From the NCBI GenBank assembly GCA_943735955.1, contig OX030958.1, forward strand, positions 2,921,531-2,985,530: a stretch of DNA of 64,000 bases. The letters are read 5' to 3'. This DNA is from Piscicola geometra (taxonomy: Eukaryota > Annelida > Clitellata > Hirudinida > Piscicolidae). Of this stretch, positions 23,131-34,559 are shown in pieces (positions within the stretch are counted from its first letter, which is position 1; every line of letters starts with the position of its first letter). A model generated the notes under the pieces. That model did not search any database, was not told the DNA's origin, and saw only the letters and a program-made list of their open reading frames with translations. Position numbers and translations under genes: made by a program.

Positions 23131-23762
23131 AATCAATCATCGAGCGGGCGCCGATAAGGAGCCGGAGACCTCATTTTTCGCGGCGCGACTAAATGACTCC
23201 AGAAATTTTTGCTCACCGCTTATGATTTAGGCTGGATGGCTTTAATCGTTGGCTGCCCTGGGTCGATGTATGCCGAGATTTTTGTCTGTATGACATTCTT
23301 GGTCAGCCAGGACGCTTTCGTGCTTTCATCTCGGACTTTTATAACAAATAGTGGTGTACAGGCTCATTCATTGGCATGCGAAAACAATTACTATTAAAAG
23401 CAAATTGTTGAATTCTGATCATTTTGCTGATGGGCTTGAGGCCTTTAATATTAAGTCGCTCGGGCCCGCCATTAACTAAGCCCTTAATATTTTGTTATAA
23501 AATTTACTTTTTTGACGTTTAAATATTTTAATGAATATTTTTTTATTTTGGATTAAATATTTTCGTACAATTTACAAATATTTCATGACTTTTCCATAAT
23601 ATTTTTCATATCAAAGGTCAAAAGACCTGCGGTGTTCGTACTCCCTAAACTATAGTTAGTTTCAATTTGTATACCGCAATTTGAGCCGAAATTGTGAAGT
23701 GAGCTTGCTAACTTTCTATCTTTGATTAAGGTTAATTTTTTATTCTGTTTGTTTGATAAGCG
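23131..23762. other. Unassigned repeat-like block and AT-rich spacer
   Basis: A GC-richer stretch at 23,140-23,340 follows the SINE; its base composition is unlike the surroundings and its frames are stop-broken, so it is probably old LINE debris. The remaining 400 bases are AT-rich and empty. Confidence 0.35.
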
Positions 23763-24290
23763 TAGAGGTCAGACAGGGTGCCCGTGGGACTCCCAAAAGA
23801 ACGGGAATGGGAATGATAGGCAAAATCTGGAACGGGTAGAATTGGGAACCAGAAATTAAACGGGAATTGGAATACATTCAAATTGGAAACGGAATCAACC
23901 GAAACAACATTTTTGGCATAAAAATAATTAATTAGATAAAAAATGATATTGGAATAATTTAAAAACATATGGTGGTCTTTATGAAATAAAAATTACAATA
24001 CATTTTGTTGTTGTTGAAGTTTAGGAGAATAATAATGTTGAAAACCCTTCTTTTTCTTAAGTCTTTGATGAATGAAGATGAAATTTTAGAAGAGGATAAA
24101 TTTTTAAAATATATAAAATTACGTCTTTAAAAAATTGAAGATTTGAAAGATGTTTTATTTTATTGGAGTAAAATGAGAAATGTTAAATAACTTTTAAGAA
24201 GTGTCAAAAAAATTGTTCGGTATATCTGCATGGTCTATTCCATTTGATTAGCATTTTTCCACATGTAGTCGTTTAACTTGAGACTGCACG
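23763..24290 (+). mobile_element. hAT-A fragment with left end
   Basis: Begins TAGAGGTCAGACAGGGTGCCC with the GGGAACGGGAAT subterminal words, then joins directly to the transposase C-terminal part (GATGTTTTATTTTATTGGAG at about 24,149, which reads DVLFYWSKM as in 52,254-52,565). Internal sequence has been lost and the right end is absent. Confidence 0.75.
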
Positions 24291-24379
24291 GGAAACCTCC
24301 CCTTGGGTAACTGCGAGAAATCAACTGGAAAATATATTTTTAAGATATTTGCAGAAATAAGTGGCGAAAAGTTATCATA

Positions 24380-24715
24380 AGCAAAAACGATGAAAAAAAT
24401 AAATTATTTTGTTAAAGAGCAAAAACCTTAATTCAAGCTAATTTGAGAAAGTTAATTGAAACTAATTATTTATATTTTCAAAATATTAAATAGTCAAATA
24501 TATAATTTTTTTAAACAAGTCGGTGCCTATGGTTAAATTGAATAATAATTCAATAAATCTAAAGCAAAAACGTTTAAAAAAAGTTAATTATTTTATTAAA
24601 GAGCAAACATCTAAATTCAAGCTAATTCGAGAAAGATGTGGCCATTAAAAACAATAATTTATATTTTACAAATATTAAATATTCCAAAATATATTTTTTT
24701 AGTTTTAAACAAGCA
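24380..24715. repeat. Imperfect direct duplication of about 130 bp
   Basis: AAGCAAAAACGATGAAAAAA...TTAAAGAGCAAAA...AATTCAAGCTAATTTGAG at 24,380-24,510 recurs in diverged form at 24,560-24,715. No ends or coding potential. Origin unknown. Confidence 0.5.
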
Positions 24716-25335
24716 AGTATCGAAATTTTGATCAATATACGACTCGCATTACGAGAGATATTGAAAAAGTATAAGGAAAAAGTTAGGCTCTCAAAGTCAG
24801 GTCCATGAAACGCATATTTATCAGGCCAACAGCGCTTTAGATAATTCTCCTAAAAGTTCAATTTGCTCGAGTTTAAAAGATGAGAAACTTTAGAACCAAT
24901 TGGAATATTTCAAAAATAAAACAGATTTATAACTTCCAAATCAAAACCTATTAAATGTATATTAATTTTAACAACTTTGTTAATTTCAAAAATCATGGTG
25001 GTTGCTTTGACTTGGTTAAGCATTAATTATTTCTGCTATTTTCATTTATAGTGACTTTTAAATATTTTTTAATTAAATATTATTATTATTTTAGAAGTCA
25101 AGATCTGCGTTGTTCAATCCCATAACCCAAATGTTCATTCACTTCTTCATCATCCTCATCGAGTTAGAATAGATAAGAGATCAACGGTCTTCTTTATTCA
25201 CTAAATTTCTCGAAAATCAATACGAAATTTGTGAAAACTAAAATAAACACTTTTTTCCATTTCATTAACTAAATAACTAATACTCAGCAAAAATTTATTT
25301 TGAGTTGTCTTTGTTTGATTCATTTCAAGCTTCGT
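24716..25335. other. AT-rich spacer and 3' flank of PI-C
   Basis: Nothing recognised. AATAAA on the - strand at 25,294-25,299, about 40 bp after the PI-C stop, is a candidate polyadenylation signal. Confidence 0.4.
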
Positions 25336-27105
25336 TCAACCATAGTGTGGCTCTGACACAACAACGCCATCCTCGTCGACAAAGACGCGCACTCTCTTTT
25401 GGCGAAGATCGTCAGTCACTGGAGAACCTTCCGGAAGAATATGAACCTGTGAACGAATGTTTCAAGTAAACCAGTAGTACTTTTATTCCAATTGAAATTA
25501 AAGTTTATTAATTGAAGTGTGTTTATATTAAAAGTATAATGATTTTTAAAAATTAAAAAAGTTCTGCTTTATATACAAACTGCTGAATGTATTAATGAAG
25601 TAACTTTTATCTATAATGATCATAATATTGATTATTCTAATTTAATGAACTCATTAAATGTATGTCTCACTTCTGCATCAGCATCATGCTCTTTAATGAA
25701 CTTTTCAGCTTCTTCGCCCGTCTGTATTAGTTTAAATAGTTCTTTCATTAAATCTTTATAGTTTCTAATTTTTTTTATTTCATGTTATGTGTTAATTTTC
25801 GAAAATAAAAGTAAGGTCAACCGAAACATCGAGGAACAATTCAGAGGCGGATTTTAAAATCTGCAGCCTCTGGGCTGTTAAAACAACTCCCCCCTTGGAC
25901 ACCGCTGTAGGATTCAAGCTTCATGCTCTCGGTCGCAAAACCAACCGCAATTTTAAAATTTTTTGAGCAATAAAATGTTACAATTTGTTAATAGTTCAAA
26001 TTTTCGTCTTTTAATGATAAATAAACAGTAAAAGCCTTGTTGTTAAAAATAATTTACTGGAAATATATCACATTTAAATATGTTCAAAAGTGTTTACTTT
26101 GCGCAGCTGCATCCGAAAATAAATGTATGATGTGATCATAGTTGATGTTTTTTGTCAAATCAGATTCAATCGATAAAACTGCATACCATTTCAAACTAGA
26201 TTAGATGCATTTTATACTTTTAACGTGAAATCCAGATAACAAATCATCCAACTAAATTTCTGAATAAATCATTGTTTCTAGTTTTTTAGTTGCCGAAGGT
26301 AACCCGAAGCTTGACTCTTTGAATTTGGATTTACATTCTTATCATCAAAACTAAAACATGATAGTCAAGATGTATAAAATAAAATACTTAAACCCCGATT
26401 ACATTTAATTTGTTTAAATGGTTTTATAAAATATTGTAAAAAAAACGTTGGATGTTGAACAAATAAATTTTAAAGTCAAAATTTGTTTTAATTTTGTTTA
26501 TGTGTTTTCGAAAGCTTCCTATAGCGCGGGGTTTGTTTTCATTTTTTTCACTAATTTACATTTTCCGTCTTTTTAAATCTGCCGCCCTGTGCTATAGCCC
26601 TTTAAGCCCGTGTGGAAATTCAGCTCTGCTCTTAGTTCGCACCAACCATTCCAACTGCATCAGCAAAATCGTCCTGTAGTTTGGTTGTTGAGGATTTAAT
26701 AAAGTTTTTGAGAAAGCTTCGATTGGGTTCTAGTACTTTATACATTTTAAATCGCAAGTTTCATTCTTTTAAATTATTTATTTTATTCATAAATTATTTT
26801 TTTGAGAATGAAGCTTTTATAATTCGTTATGAAGTTTTAAAGAAAATTAATTATCATCCGTATTCAATGGAATTCTTACATGAGGTGATGCATTGCATCT
26901 TTCCAATATTGCTACTCTGAGAAAAAAGAAGGTAATTTATGTTGGTAGAAATTTAATTCATGAATAATGAACAACATAACAATTCAGATAAGCTTTGATT
27001 GGTCTATATACTTTTATTATCCGAATCATGACTAATAATCTTATTAAAAAATTAAATAGCTCACGAAAAAACAAGAAGCAGTGCCGTAAAAATTAAAATT
27101 TTCAT
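25336..27105 (-). CDS. Secreted potato inhibitor I family protein PI-C, predicted P1 Asp
   Basis: Same five-exon plan as its neighbours. Exons on the - strand: 27,065-27,105; 26,880-26,916; 26,647-26,673; 25,671-25,721; 25,336-25,446, all GT-AG with phases 2,0,0,0, total 88 residues. Leader MKILIFTALLLVF plus SVAILERCNA, probable cleavage before SPH, leaving a mature chain near 65 residues, the size of CI-2. Then DDFADAVGM, the helix TGEEAEKFIKEHDADAE, the loop strand VHILPEGSPVTDDLRQKR, then VRVFVDEDG and PHYG. The P1 position aligned to Met in PI-E is Asp here (T-D|D-L), unusual for this family. The inhibitor fold is well supported; the target protease is unknown. Confidence 0.9.
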
Positions 27106-27160
27106 TTTTTACAAAAATAGTTTGCAAATGAATTATTTGAATTTCAAATTTTAACCTACT

Positions 27161-27166
27161 TTTATA
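27161..27166 (-). promoter_or_regulatory. TATA box of PI-C with shared upstream word
   Basis: TATAAA (in CGTATAAAAGTAGG) on the - strand, 56 bp upstream of the ATG. Immediately upstream is CATCTTTGAGTTC, also found in slightly altered form before the PI-E TATA box and partly before PI-F. Confidence 0.7.
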
Positions 27167-27249
27167 CGGAACTCAAAGATGCTGTTACTTAAAGTCTACT
27201 AAAAAGATCAAAGTTTATTCTTAACTTGAATAACAACTATTGCATTTTG

Positions 27250-28135
27250 TATATATGGGAGACCGGGGCAAGATGACGAGCCGAGCAAGATGAAGAATTT
27301 CTTATATTTTCAGTTTTTCACTAGTTGAAAGCATGAAACGAACACTACTGGCTCTTCTACTTTCCTTTCGTTAAATAATAGTATGCAAACGCTGAAACCT
27401 CTATTTTTGTTTTAGTTATGAAGCTTTAATTGTTTTCCACGGTCACGTTATAACTTTTATGCACATATAAATAAGCTTTGCTGCAGAATTAAGTAACCTA
27501 TTTCGTTTAAAACAAATATTTAATAGTAGTTCATTTATAATACTACCTATTAAAATAAATAGTTGTCAATTAGTTGACTTCATACCTGGCAATAAAAACG
27601 AAAGTTTGTAACTAAGCAGTTCGGGGCAAGATGGTCGCGGCAAGATGCTTGTCATCTTAACTCGTTTTTCAGAATTGTAAAAAACAAATATGAATATGAT
27701 TTTGAAGCTTTTGAGCTGCTTGAGCGTTATAAATTAATAAATTAACGCAAAGAATTAAAGATGTAAATTTTAGATAATTACGGATGTCTAGATTTTATCC
27801 TATTTTCATGATATTGAAATGTATTTAATTTAATTTAATATTTTTAAAAGGTTTGAACATTTTATTGATTTTTTTAACCACATAAAATATTCAAAAGATT
27901 TAAATTTTAGAATTTTTTCAGTGTTGTCATCTTGCCCCGGTACTAAGGCAAGATGAAAATTTAGTAGGGTTGTATTAAAATGAAATTATTCCTTAGTTAT
28001 ATTTATTTTTAAAAGTAAATGTGATATATTTATTACAAAAAATGAAATAGTTATAGTAAAAAAGTTTTTTATCTTTAAAAATAAAATAACAAAACGACGT
28101 AAATCTTTAACTAGGTCATCTTGCCTCTACTTAAA
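27250..28135. mobile_element. Decayed TIR element(s) with GGGGCAAGATGA ends
   Basis: GGGGCAAGATGACGAG near 27,256 and GGGGCAAGATGG near 27,623 face GTCATCTTGCCCC near 27,929 and GGTCATCTTGCCTC near 28,116. The inverted arms suggest one or two nested MITE-like elements. No coding capacity and no clear duplication, so the class is unknown. Confidence 0.45.
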
Positions 28136-28589
28136 ACCCTTTAAAAAGAATGATACCTCATAAATCAATCAAAAGCTCTTGAATCCAGAGTGAGCAAATC
28201 TTTAAAAGAATTTTATTAAAGCAAATATAAATGTCTTATTTGTTGCATTTAAAAGAATAATAAAAAATATATATATAAATTTTAAAGACTTTGACATTAA
28301 CTTAAAATATAAATCCAATTTTTTAAAGGGCTGAAAGAGAAAAAATTATATCAAAAATTATATCAAAAATTGCATTTAAAATAAATATTATTAAAAAAAA
28401 TTTTTTAAATTCATAATTTCATTTTACAATTTTCAAACAGTTTTTCTTTTTAACCTGCTTTTGTTCATAACAAACAATATCTATTTCAAAATTTGAAACT
28501 TCATATTTCATTAACCATAAAGATGTCAAAATCATTTTTTTTGAAAAACATAATTAACAATTATTTGACCTAGATTTGTAATCTAACAG
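28136..28589. other. AT-rich spacer
   Basis: Nothing recognised; long A/T runs, no TIRs, no exon-like stretch. Confidence 0.4.
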
Positions 28590-30546
28590 TAATACATGGT
28601 GAGTATGTTTAGTTATAGTGATAGCTGTCTAAAACAAAATTATTCTTTGCTTACTTAAATATTCCTTCACCTAGTTTTTTTATCACTATGGCGTAGGCGG
28701 GAATTCTGAAGGATCCTGGGGTTCACTTTTATTTTTTACTTTTTGCATGAAGCTCTGAATGTTAATGAACAGTTTTTTGGTTTATTCAGCCCACCAGACA
28801 CGATCGGAAAAACATTATCTGCTGTAGTAAAAGATGTTCTGATCAGAATTATGCTACCCATAGAAAAACTAAGAGCTCAGACTTATGACGGCGCTGCTAA
28901 CATGAACGGCCGATATAATGGTTGTCAGGCTATCATCAGCAGTGAGCATCTGCTTGCATTGTTTTCCCACTGCTCTACACACTGTGCACATCTTGTTACC
29001 CAGCACACAGCTGCCGCAAATCCCTTTGGGAGCAATTCACTTCAGTTTGTCCAAGAGTTAGGTGCTTTTTACAATCGTTCAGGGAAAGTCAAGAAGCAGT
29101 TTAGTGTTGCTTTAGTGTCTCTTATAATTGACTTTCCTGATGAGCCACTGAATAAGAAGTATAGTATAAAACTTCTTTGTCCTACAAGATGGCTGACCAG
29201 AGTATCTACAGTGTTTTCTGGGCTTGAACATTATGAAGTGGTACTTGTTAGCATGGAATCATTTGCTTCCATTGGTACTGCTGATGAAACAGCTGAAAGG
29301 CTTGAAGCCTTTTTTCAACAGGGCACTACCTCACTGGCCCTCAAGGTAGTTGTTTTGGTGTTTCCACTTCTGGAACAGTTAAACAAGTCGTTGCAGTCAG
29401 CAAGTGCCAAGGTCAGTGGAATGGTTGCAGCGACTGATTCAGTTGTGCAAGAACTGCGTCGCCTACGATCAGATGAACAGTTTAACGCCATTTTCAGAGA
29501 TGTCAACAGAATGGTTTTGGCATATGATCTCAAGCCGATTGCTGTACCTTGGGTGCGAAAGCCGTCACAAAAGTATTGTGGGCGGAGCCCAGCTTATGTA
29601 GCAACAACACCAGAGTAACATTATCGAGCAGCATATTACGCTGTCATAGACATTGCAATCATTCAACTCACAGAAAGGTTCAATCGAGATTCTCCTGGTT
29701 TGCGTTCATACTTGCAGCTGGAGACAATGTTGCTAACTGGTGAAGTGAACCATGATATTTGCAAGCAGTATCGTGAGTTAAATGAAACTGGTTTTTGTTC
29801 ACAGTTAACTATGTTTAAAGACCAGAATGAAATTTAGCACAAACGCAAAAAAAAATGCAAGCTATGATCACGGAAGTCAGACATCTGTTTCCTTAGGTTG
29901 AAAGATTGATCAGATTGTGTGTCCAATAACGTCATGTACTGCAGAAAGATCTTTTAGTGCTTGGCGGCGTCTTAAGACTTGGTTGCGTGCACCTATGACA
30001 CAGCTTCGCTTGAATTCACTGGCCGTTTGTCATGCACATCAGGATATACTTGACAGTTTGGATTTAAAAAGGCTAGTAGAAGAATTTGCTAGTCGGTCAG
30101 ACATTCGAAGGGGTCTTTTTGGAAATTGGAGTAAACGATCGGGGGAGAGAGAACAGGAGGACAAGCAGAGAGGGTATTTTATGTTATCTAAATATACACT
30201 GTGGGCCAAAAAAAAGTAATTATTGTACATTTGTTTATAACTTTGGCAAATTTGAATCTATTTATAAAATTTATTTGATGAAAAATAATAAAAAGTAGTA
30301 AAATCGCTAATGTTTTTATTCAAATCGCTCATAGTGGTAATAGAAAAGTATCTTTATTGAGTATCAAACTTTTTTTAAATGTTTGGTGATACAAATAATA
30401 GAAGTTGATACAAAAAACATTTACACTACAGCAAACAATACTAAATAGTATTGCTGTTACTGTATTGGCCGAAATCTGTTTTTTGATTCCTACCCTGGGG
30501 AAGACCCCCCCCCCCCCCCAAGATTTTCTGCAGATCGCCGCCCCTG
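28590..30546 (+). mobile_element. hAT-C copy 3, best preserved transposase
   Basis: 5' part truncated (joins at about 28,590, equivalent to 9320 in copy 1), 3' end GATCGCCGCCCCTG at 30,546. The frame 28,743-29,618 is open for 291 codons: NEQFFGLFSPPDTIGKTL, then TYDGAANMNGRYNG, THCAHLVTQH, LLCPTRWLTR and EQLNKSLQSASAKVSGMVAA, all typical of DUF4371/ZMYM1-like hAT transposases. A single stop at 29,616 then separates it from the rest. The hATC part with CTAERSFSAWRRLKTWLR is at 29,936-29,991. The N-terminal zinc finger is missing. Confidence 0.85.
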
Positions 30547-31079
30547 CTTATTCGTAACTTTTCAAAGGCTGCGTGTTTCTTTTTTTATGATTAATGTTGA
30601 GCAAGCCGTTTTACGAGAGCATAGGAATAAAACGCAATGACCAAAAAGTTCCATGAACATTAAGTTTAAATAAATTAAAATTTTTCATTAACAAGTTGAT
30701 GATCAATTTAAGAATATTCAATATTCAAAAGTAGTCTTCACTGAAGCCCATTCTTGCATAGCATTACAAGCTAAAAAAACATGTACTCACGAAACTGCCC
30801 TCCATTTCTTCTCATACGAATCTGAGATGAAAGTAAGAAAACTTTCTGCAGACTAAGGATGTCATATAGAGAAATAATATCGATCCAGGACGGCCAACGC
30901 ATGATTACAATACAATTCAATAAATTATTAACGTGGCGCGAGCCCGAAAGAGCTTCAAAACTACTTAAGTACTAATAAAATACTTTCAAAAAGGTATACA
31001 AAAAATCAAATAAATAAATAATAATACAGTTACTACCACTCATCACCATCATTCACCACACATTCCGACCATCCCCGCA
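30547..31079. other. Spacer with one exon-like stretch
   Basis: Mostly AT-rich. On the - strand near 30,790-30,825 a short stretch is bounded by TCTCAG and GTGAGT and reads IRMRRNGGQF; it has no partner exon, so I do not call a gene. Confidence 0.3.
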
Positions 31080-31569
31080 TGCAGTAAAGCTTTACAAAAG
31101 CATCTTTTTCGTCTTTGGCTTGACCCTACTCCTGGTTTCGTTGCACTCGCTGTCTTAGTCCAAATTACATGCCTTGCATTACATGTCTCGGTAGTTCTTT
31201 TTCCACTTGCCCAACAATCTATAGGTTTCCGCCTCAACTTAAAGGTCATGACAGAGTCGGAATTGAGCTGTAAGGCCTTGCTGCAGTCGACGATGGCGGC
31301 GTTCAGACGTTGCATATGTTGGCTCGTTTGGCATAGAAACTAGAGTCTCTCCTCCCCTATTGAGTGAAAGACATCTTCGTACAGTGGAACAACTTCATCA
31401 TGTTCTGTATCCAAGTCGTTTTTCAGCCTCTCGATATTGGTCTATATCTTCTCTTTATCCTCTTGCTCTACAGACTTGGCATCCTAATGGCAGTGTAGTT
31501 GGCCTCCGGAAGGTGGAGACTGGAGGCATTACACTGGCATGTCTTCACAAACGTCTCTTGAAGCTCCAT
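31080..31569 (-). pseudogene. ST13: ST13 (Hsc70-interacting protein, Hip) processed pseudogene
   Basis: On the - strand, MELQETFVKTCQCNASSLHL at 31,569 matches the Hip N-terminal oligomerisation segment (ELRAFVKMC..). After a damaged acidic linker, FYAKRAN, then LNAAIVDCSKALQLNSDS and RLLGKWKKNYRDM match the TPR region of Hip (YAKRA, NAAIRDC, INPDS, RLLGHW). The TPR segments lie in different frames and the middle part is shortened. Pieces that are separate in the protein lie side by side without introns, so this looks like an old retro-copy. Hip is a co-chaperone that stabilises Hsc70 in the ADP state; this copy cannot encode it. Confidence 0.75.
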
Positions 31570-31816
31570 TCTTGTTCATAATTGAGACGGAGCTTTAAGC
31601 GCAAGCGAAGACAATTGAAGAGGTCAGTTCCAAGTCCAGTAAATTACAAATTACGTAAATTCCTACAGACATGAAAATACTCCTACAACTAAATAAACGC
31701 AAGTAATCAATAATTTAATGTTTAAATAGCAAGAACATATGAAATAATCTTAAGCTATAGATTGAAAATTTCCGTCTTCATCAAGCGCCAAATTAATAGG
31801 TTGTAATTGTACTAGG
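31570..31816. other. Spacer
   Basis: AT-rich, ends with the left target duplication GTACTAGG (31,809-31,816) of the following hAT. Nothing else seen. Confidence 0.4.
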
Positions 31817-32957
31817 CAGTGTTGTTCCAGTTAACTGTAACTGTAACTGAAATGGTAAATTAACTGAAAAATATGATTCAGTTAACTGTAACTTTAACTG
31901 TAACTGTAATTCAATGCATAACTGTAACTGAAATAGAAACTGAAAAACAAGAATACTAACTGAATAGTAACTAAAAAATATCTACTTAAAAAATGGGAAT
32001 CGCTACAATATAAAACATTAGCGGATGCACGTTTTTGAGCAATAATATGATTCATTTATTTTATTCTTCTTGTCCGATTATACATATTTGTATGAAATGT
32101 TTAAGGTTAATATCGGCAGAAAACAAGAAAATGCCGTATGTGCCTATTTTATTTACGAAGCTTCATGCGACAAAAGCGAATGTCAGGTTTCAGAAGAGGA
32201 TGATAATGATAAGGAGAAAGTTACCAAGCAACACACTGTAGTTGATAATTATTTATGTATTTACATTTTAAAATATTATTTACCAAGTTAAGAGCATAAT
32301 TTATAAGCCATTTAAATAATTTCAGTTAAACAGTCGTAAATATGTTGTAAATATATAAGAACAATGTAGAAGATCGAATTCGTAAAGATCTTCAAACTGG
32401 ACATCGCGTTGTCATTAACATGAATTGCTGGACTAAGAAGGGTCTTACACTTTCATGTCTCGGGATCTCAGCACCCTTTTATAATCCATCAATGCGTCGT
32501 GCAATTCAGGTCCTGCTAAATGTTCATTCTGTGTCTCACTCACATAGAAGAGAAATGTTAGCACTTAAATTATTGAGTACCCTTGATTATTAGCTTCTTT
32601 TGCGCAAGACATTGTTTCAGCTCCCTCTTCACAAACGTATGTGGAAAGGGTGTTTTAAGTGTGCGGAGACCTAACTGCAGGGAAAAAAATCGCTTCAGCA
32701 AAAATCTGGAATTGAAGACATTTATGAAAATGAACAGCGTATATTATGAATAATATATTTATATATCTTTTAAATAATTTGACTTTTAAACATTAATTTG
32801 GGCTGTTTTATGAATAAAAATTCATTTTATCTTCATCTTGATTAACTGTAACTGTAACTAAAAAAAGTAACTGAAACTGGAATAGTAACTGAAAAATTAA
32901 ATTTTTCCTAACTGTAACTTGAACTTGAACTGAAAAATCCGAACTGGAAAACCACTG
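31817..32957 (+). mobile_element. hAT-E element, 1,141 bp, TSD GTACTAGG
   Basis: Ends CAGTGTTGTTCCAGTTAACT and CAGTTCGGATTTTTCAGTTC (reverse complement of the right subterminal part), with AACTGTAACTG repeats at both sides. GTACTAGG flanks both ends (31,809-31,816; 32,958-32,965). Remnants: a BED-type zinc finger start (AYFIYEASCDKSECQV, about 32,136-32,190) and a damaged hATC end near 32,600-32,700 (CGDLTAG). Internal deletion and stops make it non-autonomous. Confidence 0.92.
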
Positions 32958-32963
32958 GTACTA

Positions 32964-33215
32964 GGGGAGCGGGGATGGCTTAGTTGGTAGACGTCAGACT
33001 TGCGACTCAAAGGTTACCTGTTCAAATCCCTGATAAGCAACCATGAACTATCATATATCTAGTGTATATGATGCGGTGTTTGCGAGGTATGCATTGAAAG
33101 ATGTGTACATCGTGTGGAGTGGCGCCTCTGGCGCATAAGAAAGATGGTTCTCAGAACCATTGTAACATGGCCTGCGTCTGTCAGACTATGAACGATATAA
33201 ACCACACACAAAAAA
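32964..33215 (+). mobile_element. tRNA-derived SINE, family S1
   Basis: Head GGGGAGCGGGGATGGCTTAG with A box TGGCTTAGTTGG and B box TGTTCAAATCC, then a core with TATATCTAGTGTATATGAT and GAGTGGCGCCTCTGGCGCA, and the tail GTAACATGGCCTGCGTCTGT. Two more copies are at 43.62 and 44.56 kb in reverse. The head is tRNA-like but is not a functional tRNA: the arms do not pair as a cloverleaf and the core continues for 170 bp. The hAT-E duplication overlaps its first two bases. Confidence 0.85.
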
Positions 33216-34440
33216 AACTTGTTTTTGGCGTTAAGATTCCCATATTTACCATGTTGTGCTTGTAATTATGGGGGAGCATAAGTAGGCAAAAAATTAAAAA
33301 TTGGAACTTCGTTATGTCCACTTGGAATGGTTAACTAGGTTATTTCATGAATATTTAATATTGGAGGTTGGTACTTTTGATGAAACCCTCCCCCCACCAA
33401 AAAAACTAAATTGAAGATTTAGGCCTAAGATTTTTCAAATGTAAAAAAATCATTAGATAATTTAATTTACTCTTAAAATAATATAATTTTGTAAATATTG
33501 TTCAAAAATAATCGTGCCGCCCACACAACACTGAGTTTCAGCCGTGGCATGAATAAAGTTTTGCAATTGGTTGCAACGGATAAAAAGATATATCAGGTTT
33601 TACAAAGTTTTATGATAAAAATAAACGTTTATAGAGAAAATAAGAATGTAGTTGGATATGCACTTGACATGTGTCTTCAACTGGTGGCTCCCGAGCTCAG
33701 CATAACCCTGTAACCGATTCAATTAGTTTCTCCTCTACCTTGAGTAAATAATGGGATCCAGTGGGCTGTTTTTTTACGAAAATAACAAATTTGGGTTTTT
33801 TCCAAGACAAAATTAGTTCTTATTCACCACTTTAATGATCTCACTGAGCTCTCAAGCCAAAACCCACAGATAAACAATAGCCTAGCCTGTCAGTAAGAGA
33901 AGTTATGAAACCTCCCTATTTCAAGATGTTCTGGTGGTGTTTTTCGGCTTGGATGTGAATTTGGTGTCAAAAGCAGCATTTGAGCACTTGGAGTAAGTCT
34001 ACAAGTTTATTTTTATTATGCAGCCTCTTCTCCAGACGGTTTTAGATAAGCATTATCATAGAGGCTAGGGCATTGATAATTAGGCCTTACCTATGAAGTA
34101 CCCAATCAGTGAGCAGGCTCCTGAAATCGATGACACTCTTGTTCAAAATTTTAGAATGGAGAGGCAGTGTAGTGAGATGAACCATATAATAAAGAAACTA
34201 GTAAGTTGAATGCAGTCAGTAGATCCATCATCCTATAAAAGAGCCCGCAGCCTAGAGATGGACAGATCCCGTCTTTCAGAGGCTTCAAAGCAACGGGTCA
34301 AGCAAAAAAACAGTCTAAACTTATCTAAAGTAAAGAAAAAGAAACTAAGTTTTTTTAAACCAAAATTTAAAAAAAACTGGTTTATAGAAAGAAGCGAAAA
34401 AGACTTAAACTTTTATGTCTGTTAAAATCAAAAGATGATC
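33216..34440 (+). other. Unrecognised region with weak coding remnants
   Basis: Short open stretches at 33,498-33,713 (LQLVATDKKIYQVLQSF) and 34,210-34,425 (basic, KKKKLSFFKPKFKKN) lie in one direction and run toward the 27-bp repeat. They could be parts of one decayed element protein. I do not recognise the family. Confidence 0.3.
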
Positions 34441-34448
34441 CTTTCACT

Positions 34449-34540
34449 GAAAATGAAGAAGTTTAACAATTTTATGAAAATGAAGAAGTTTAACAATTTT
34501 ATGAAAATGAAGAAGTTTAACAATTTTATGAAAATGAAAG
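34449..34540 (+). repeat. 27-bp tandem repeat, formerly 9-residue coding repeat
   Basis: GAAAATGAAGAAGTTTAACA recurs at 34,449, 34,476, 34,503 and (partial) 34,530, period 27 bp. Read in frame with the preceding basic segment each unit is QFYENEEV followed by TAA. One change from CAA would remove the stop, so a 9-residue QFYENEEVQ-type repeat may have decayed here. Confidence 0.7.
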
Positions 34541-34559
34541 TTTCAACCAAGAAAGATTG

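Noticed and set aside
30790..30825. Mini-exon between TCTCAG and GTGAGT on the - strand
   Set aside because: Only about 30 nt, no partner exons or conserved motif; splice-like words are frequent in this AT-rich sequence.
32964..33040. Possible tRNA gene (A and B boxes present)
   Set aside because: The head cannot fold into a proper cloverleaf and continues into a 170-bp core present in other copies; it is a SINE.
34449..34540. CRISPR-like regular repeat
   Set aside because: Units are directly adjacent with no spacers, and the window is animal DNA; it is a coding-type minisatellite.
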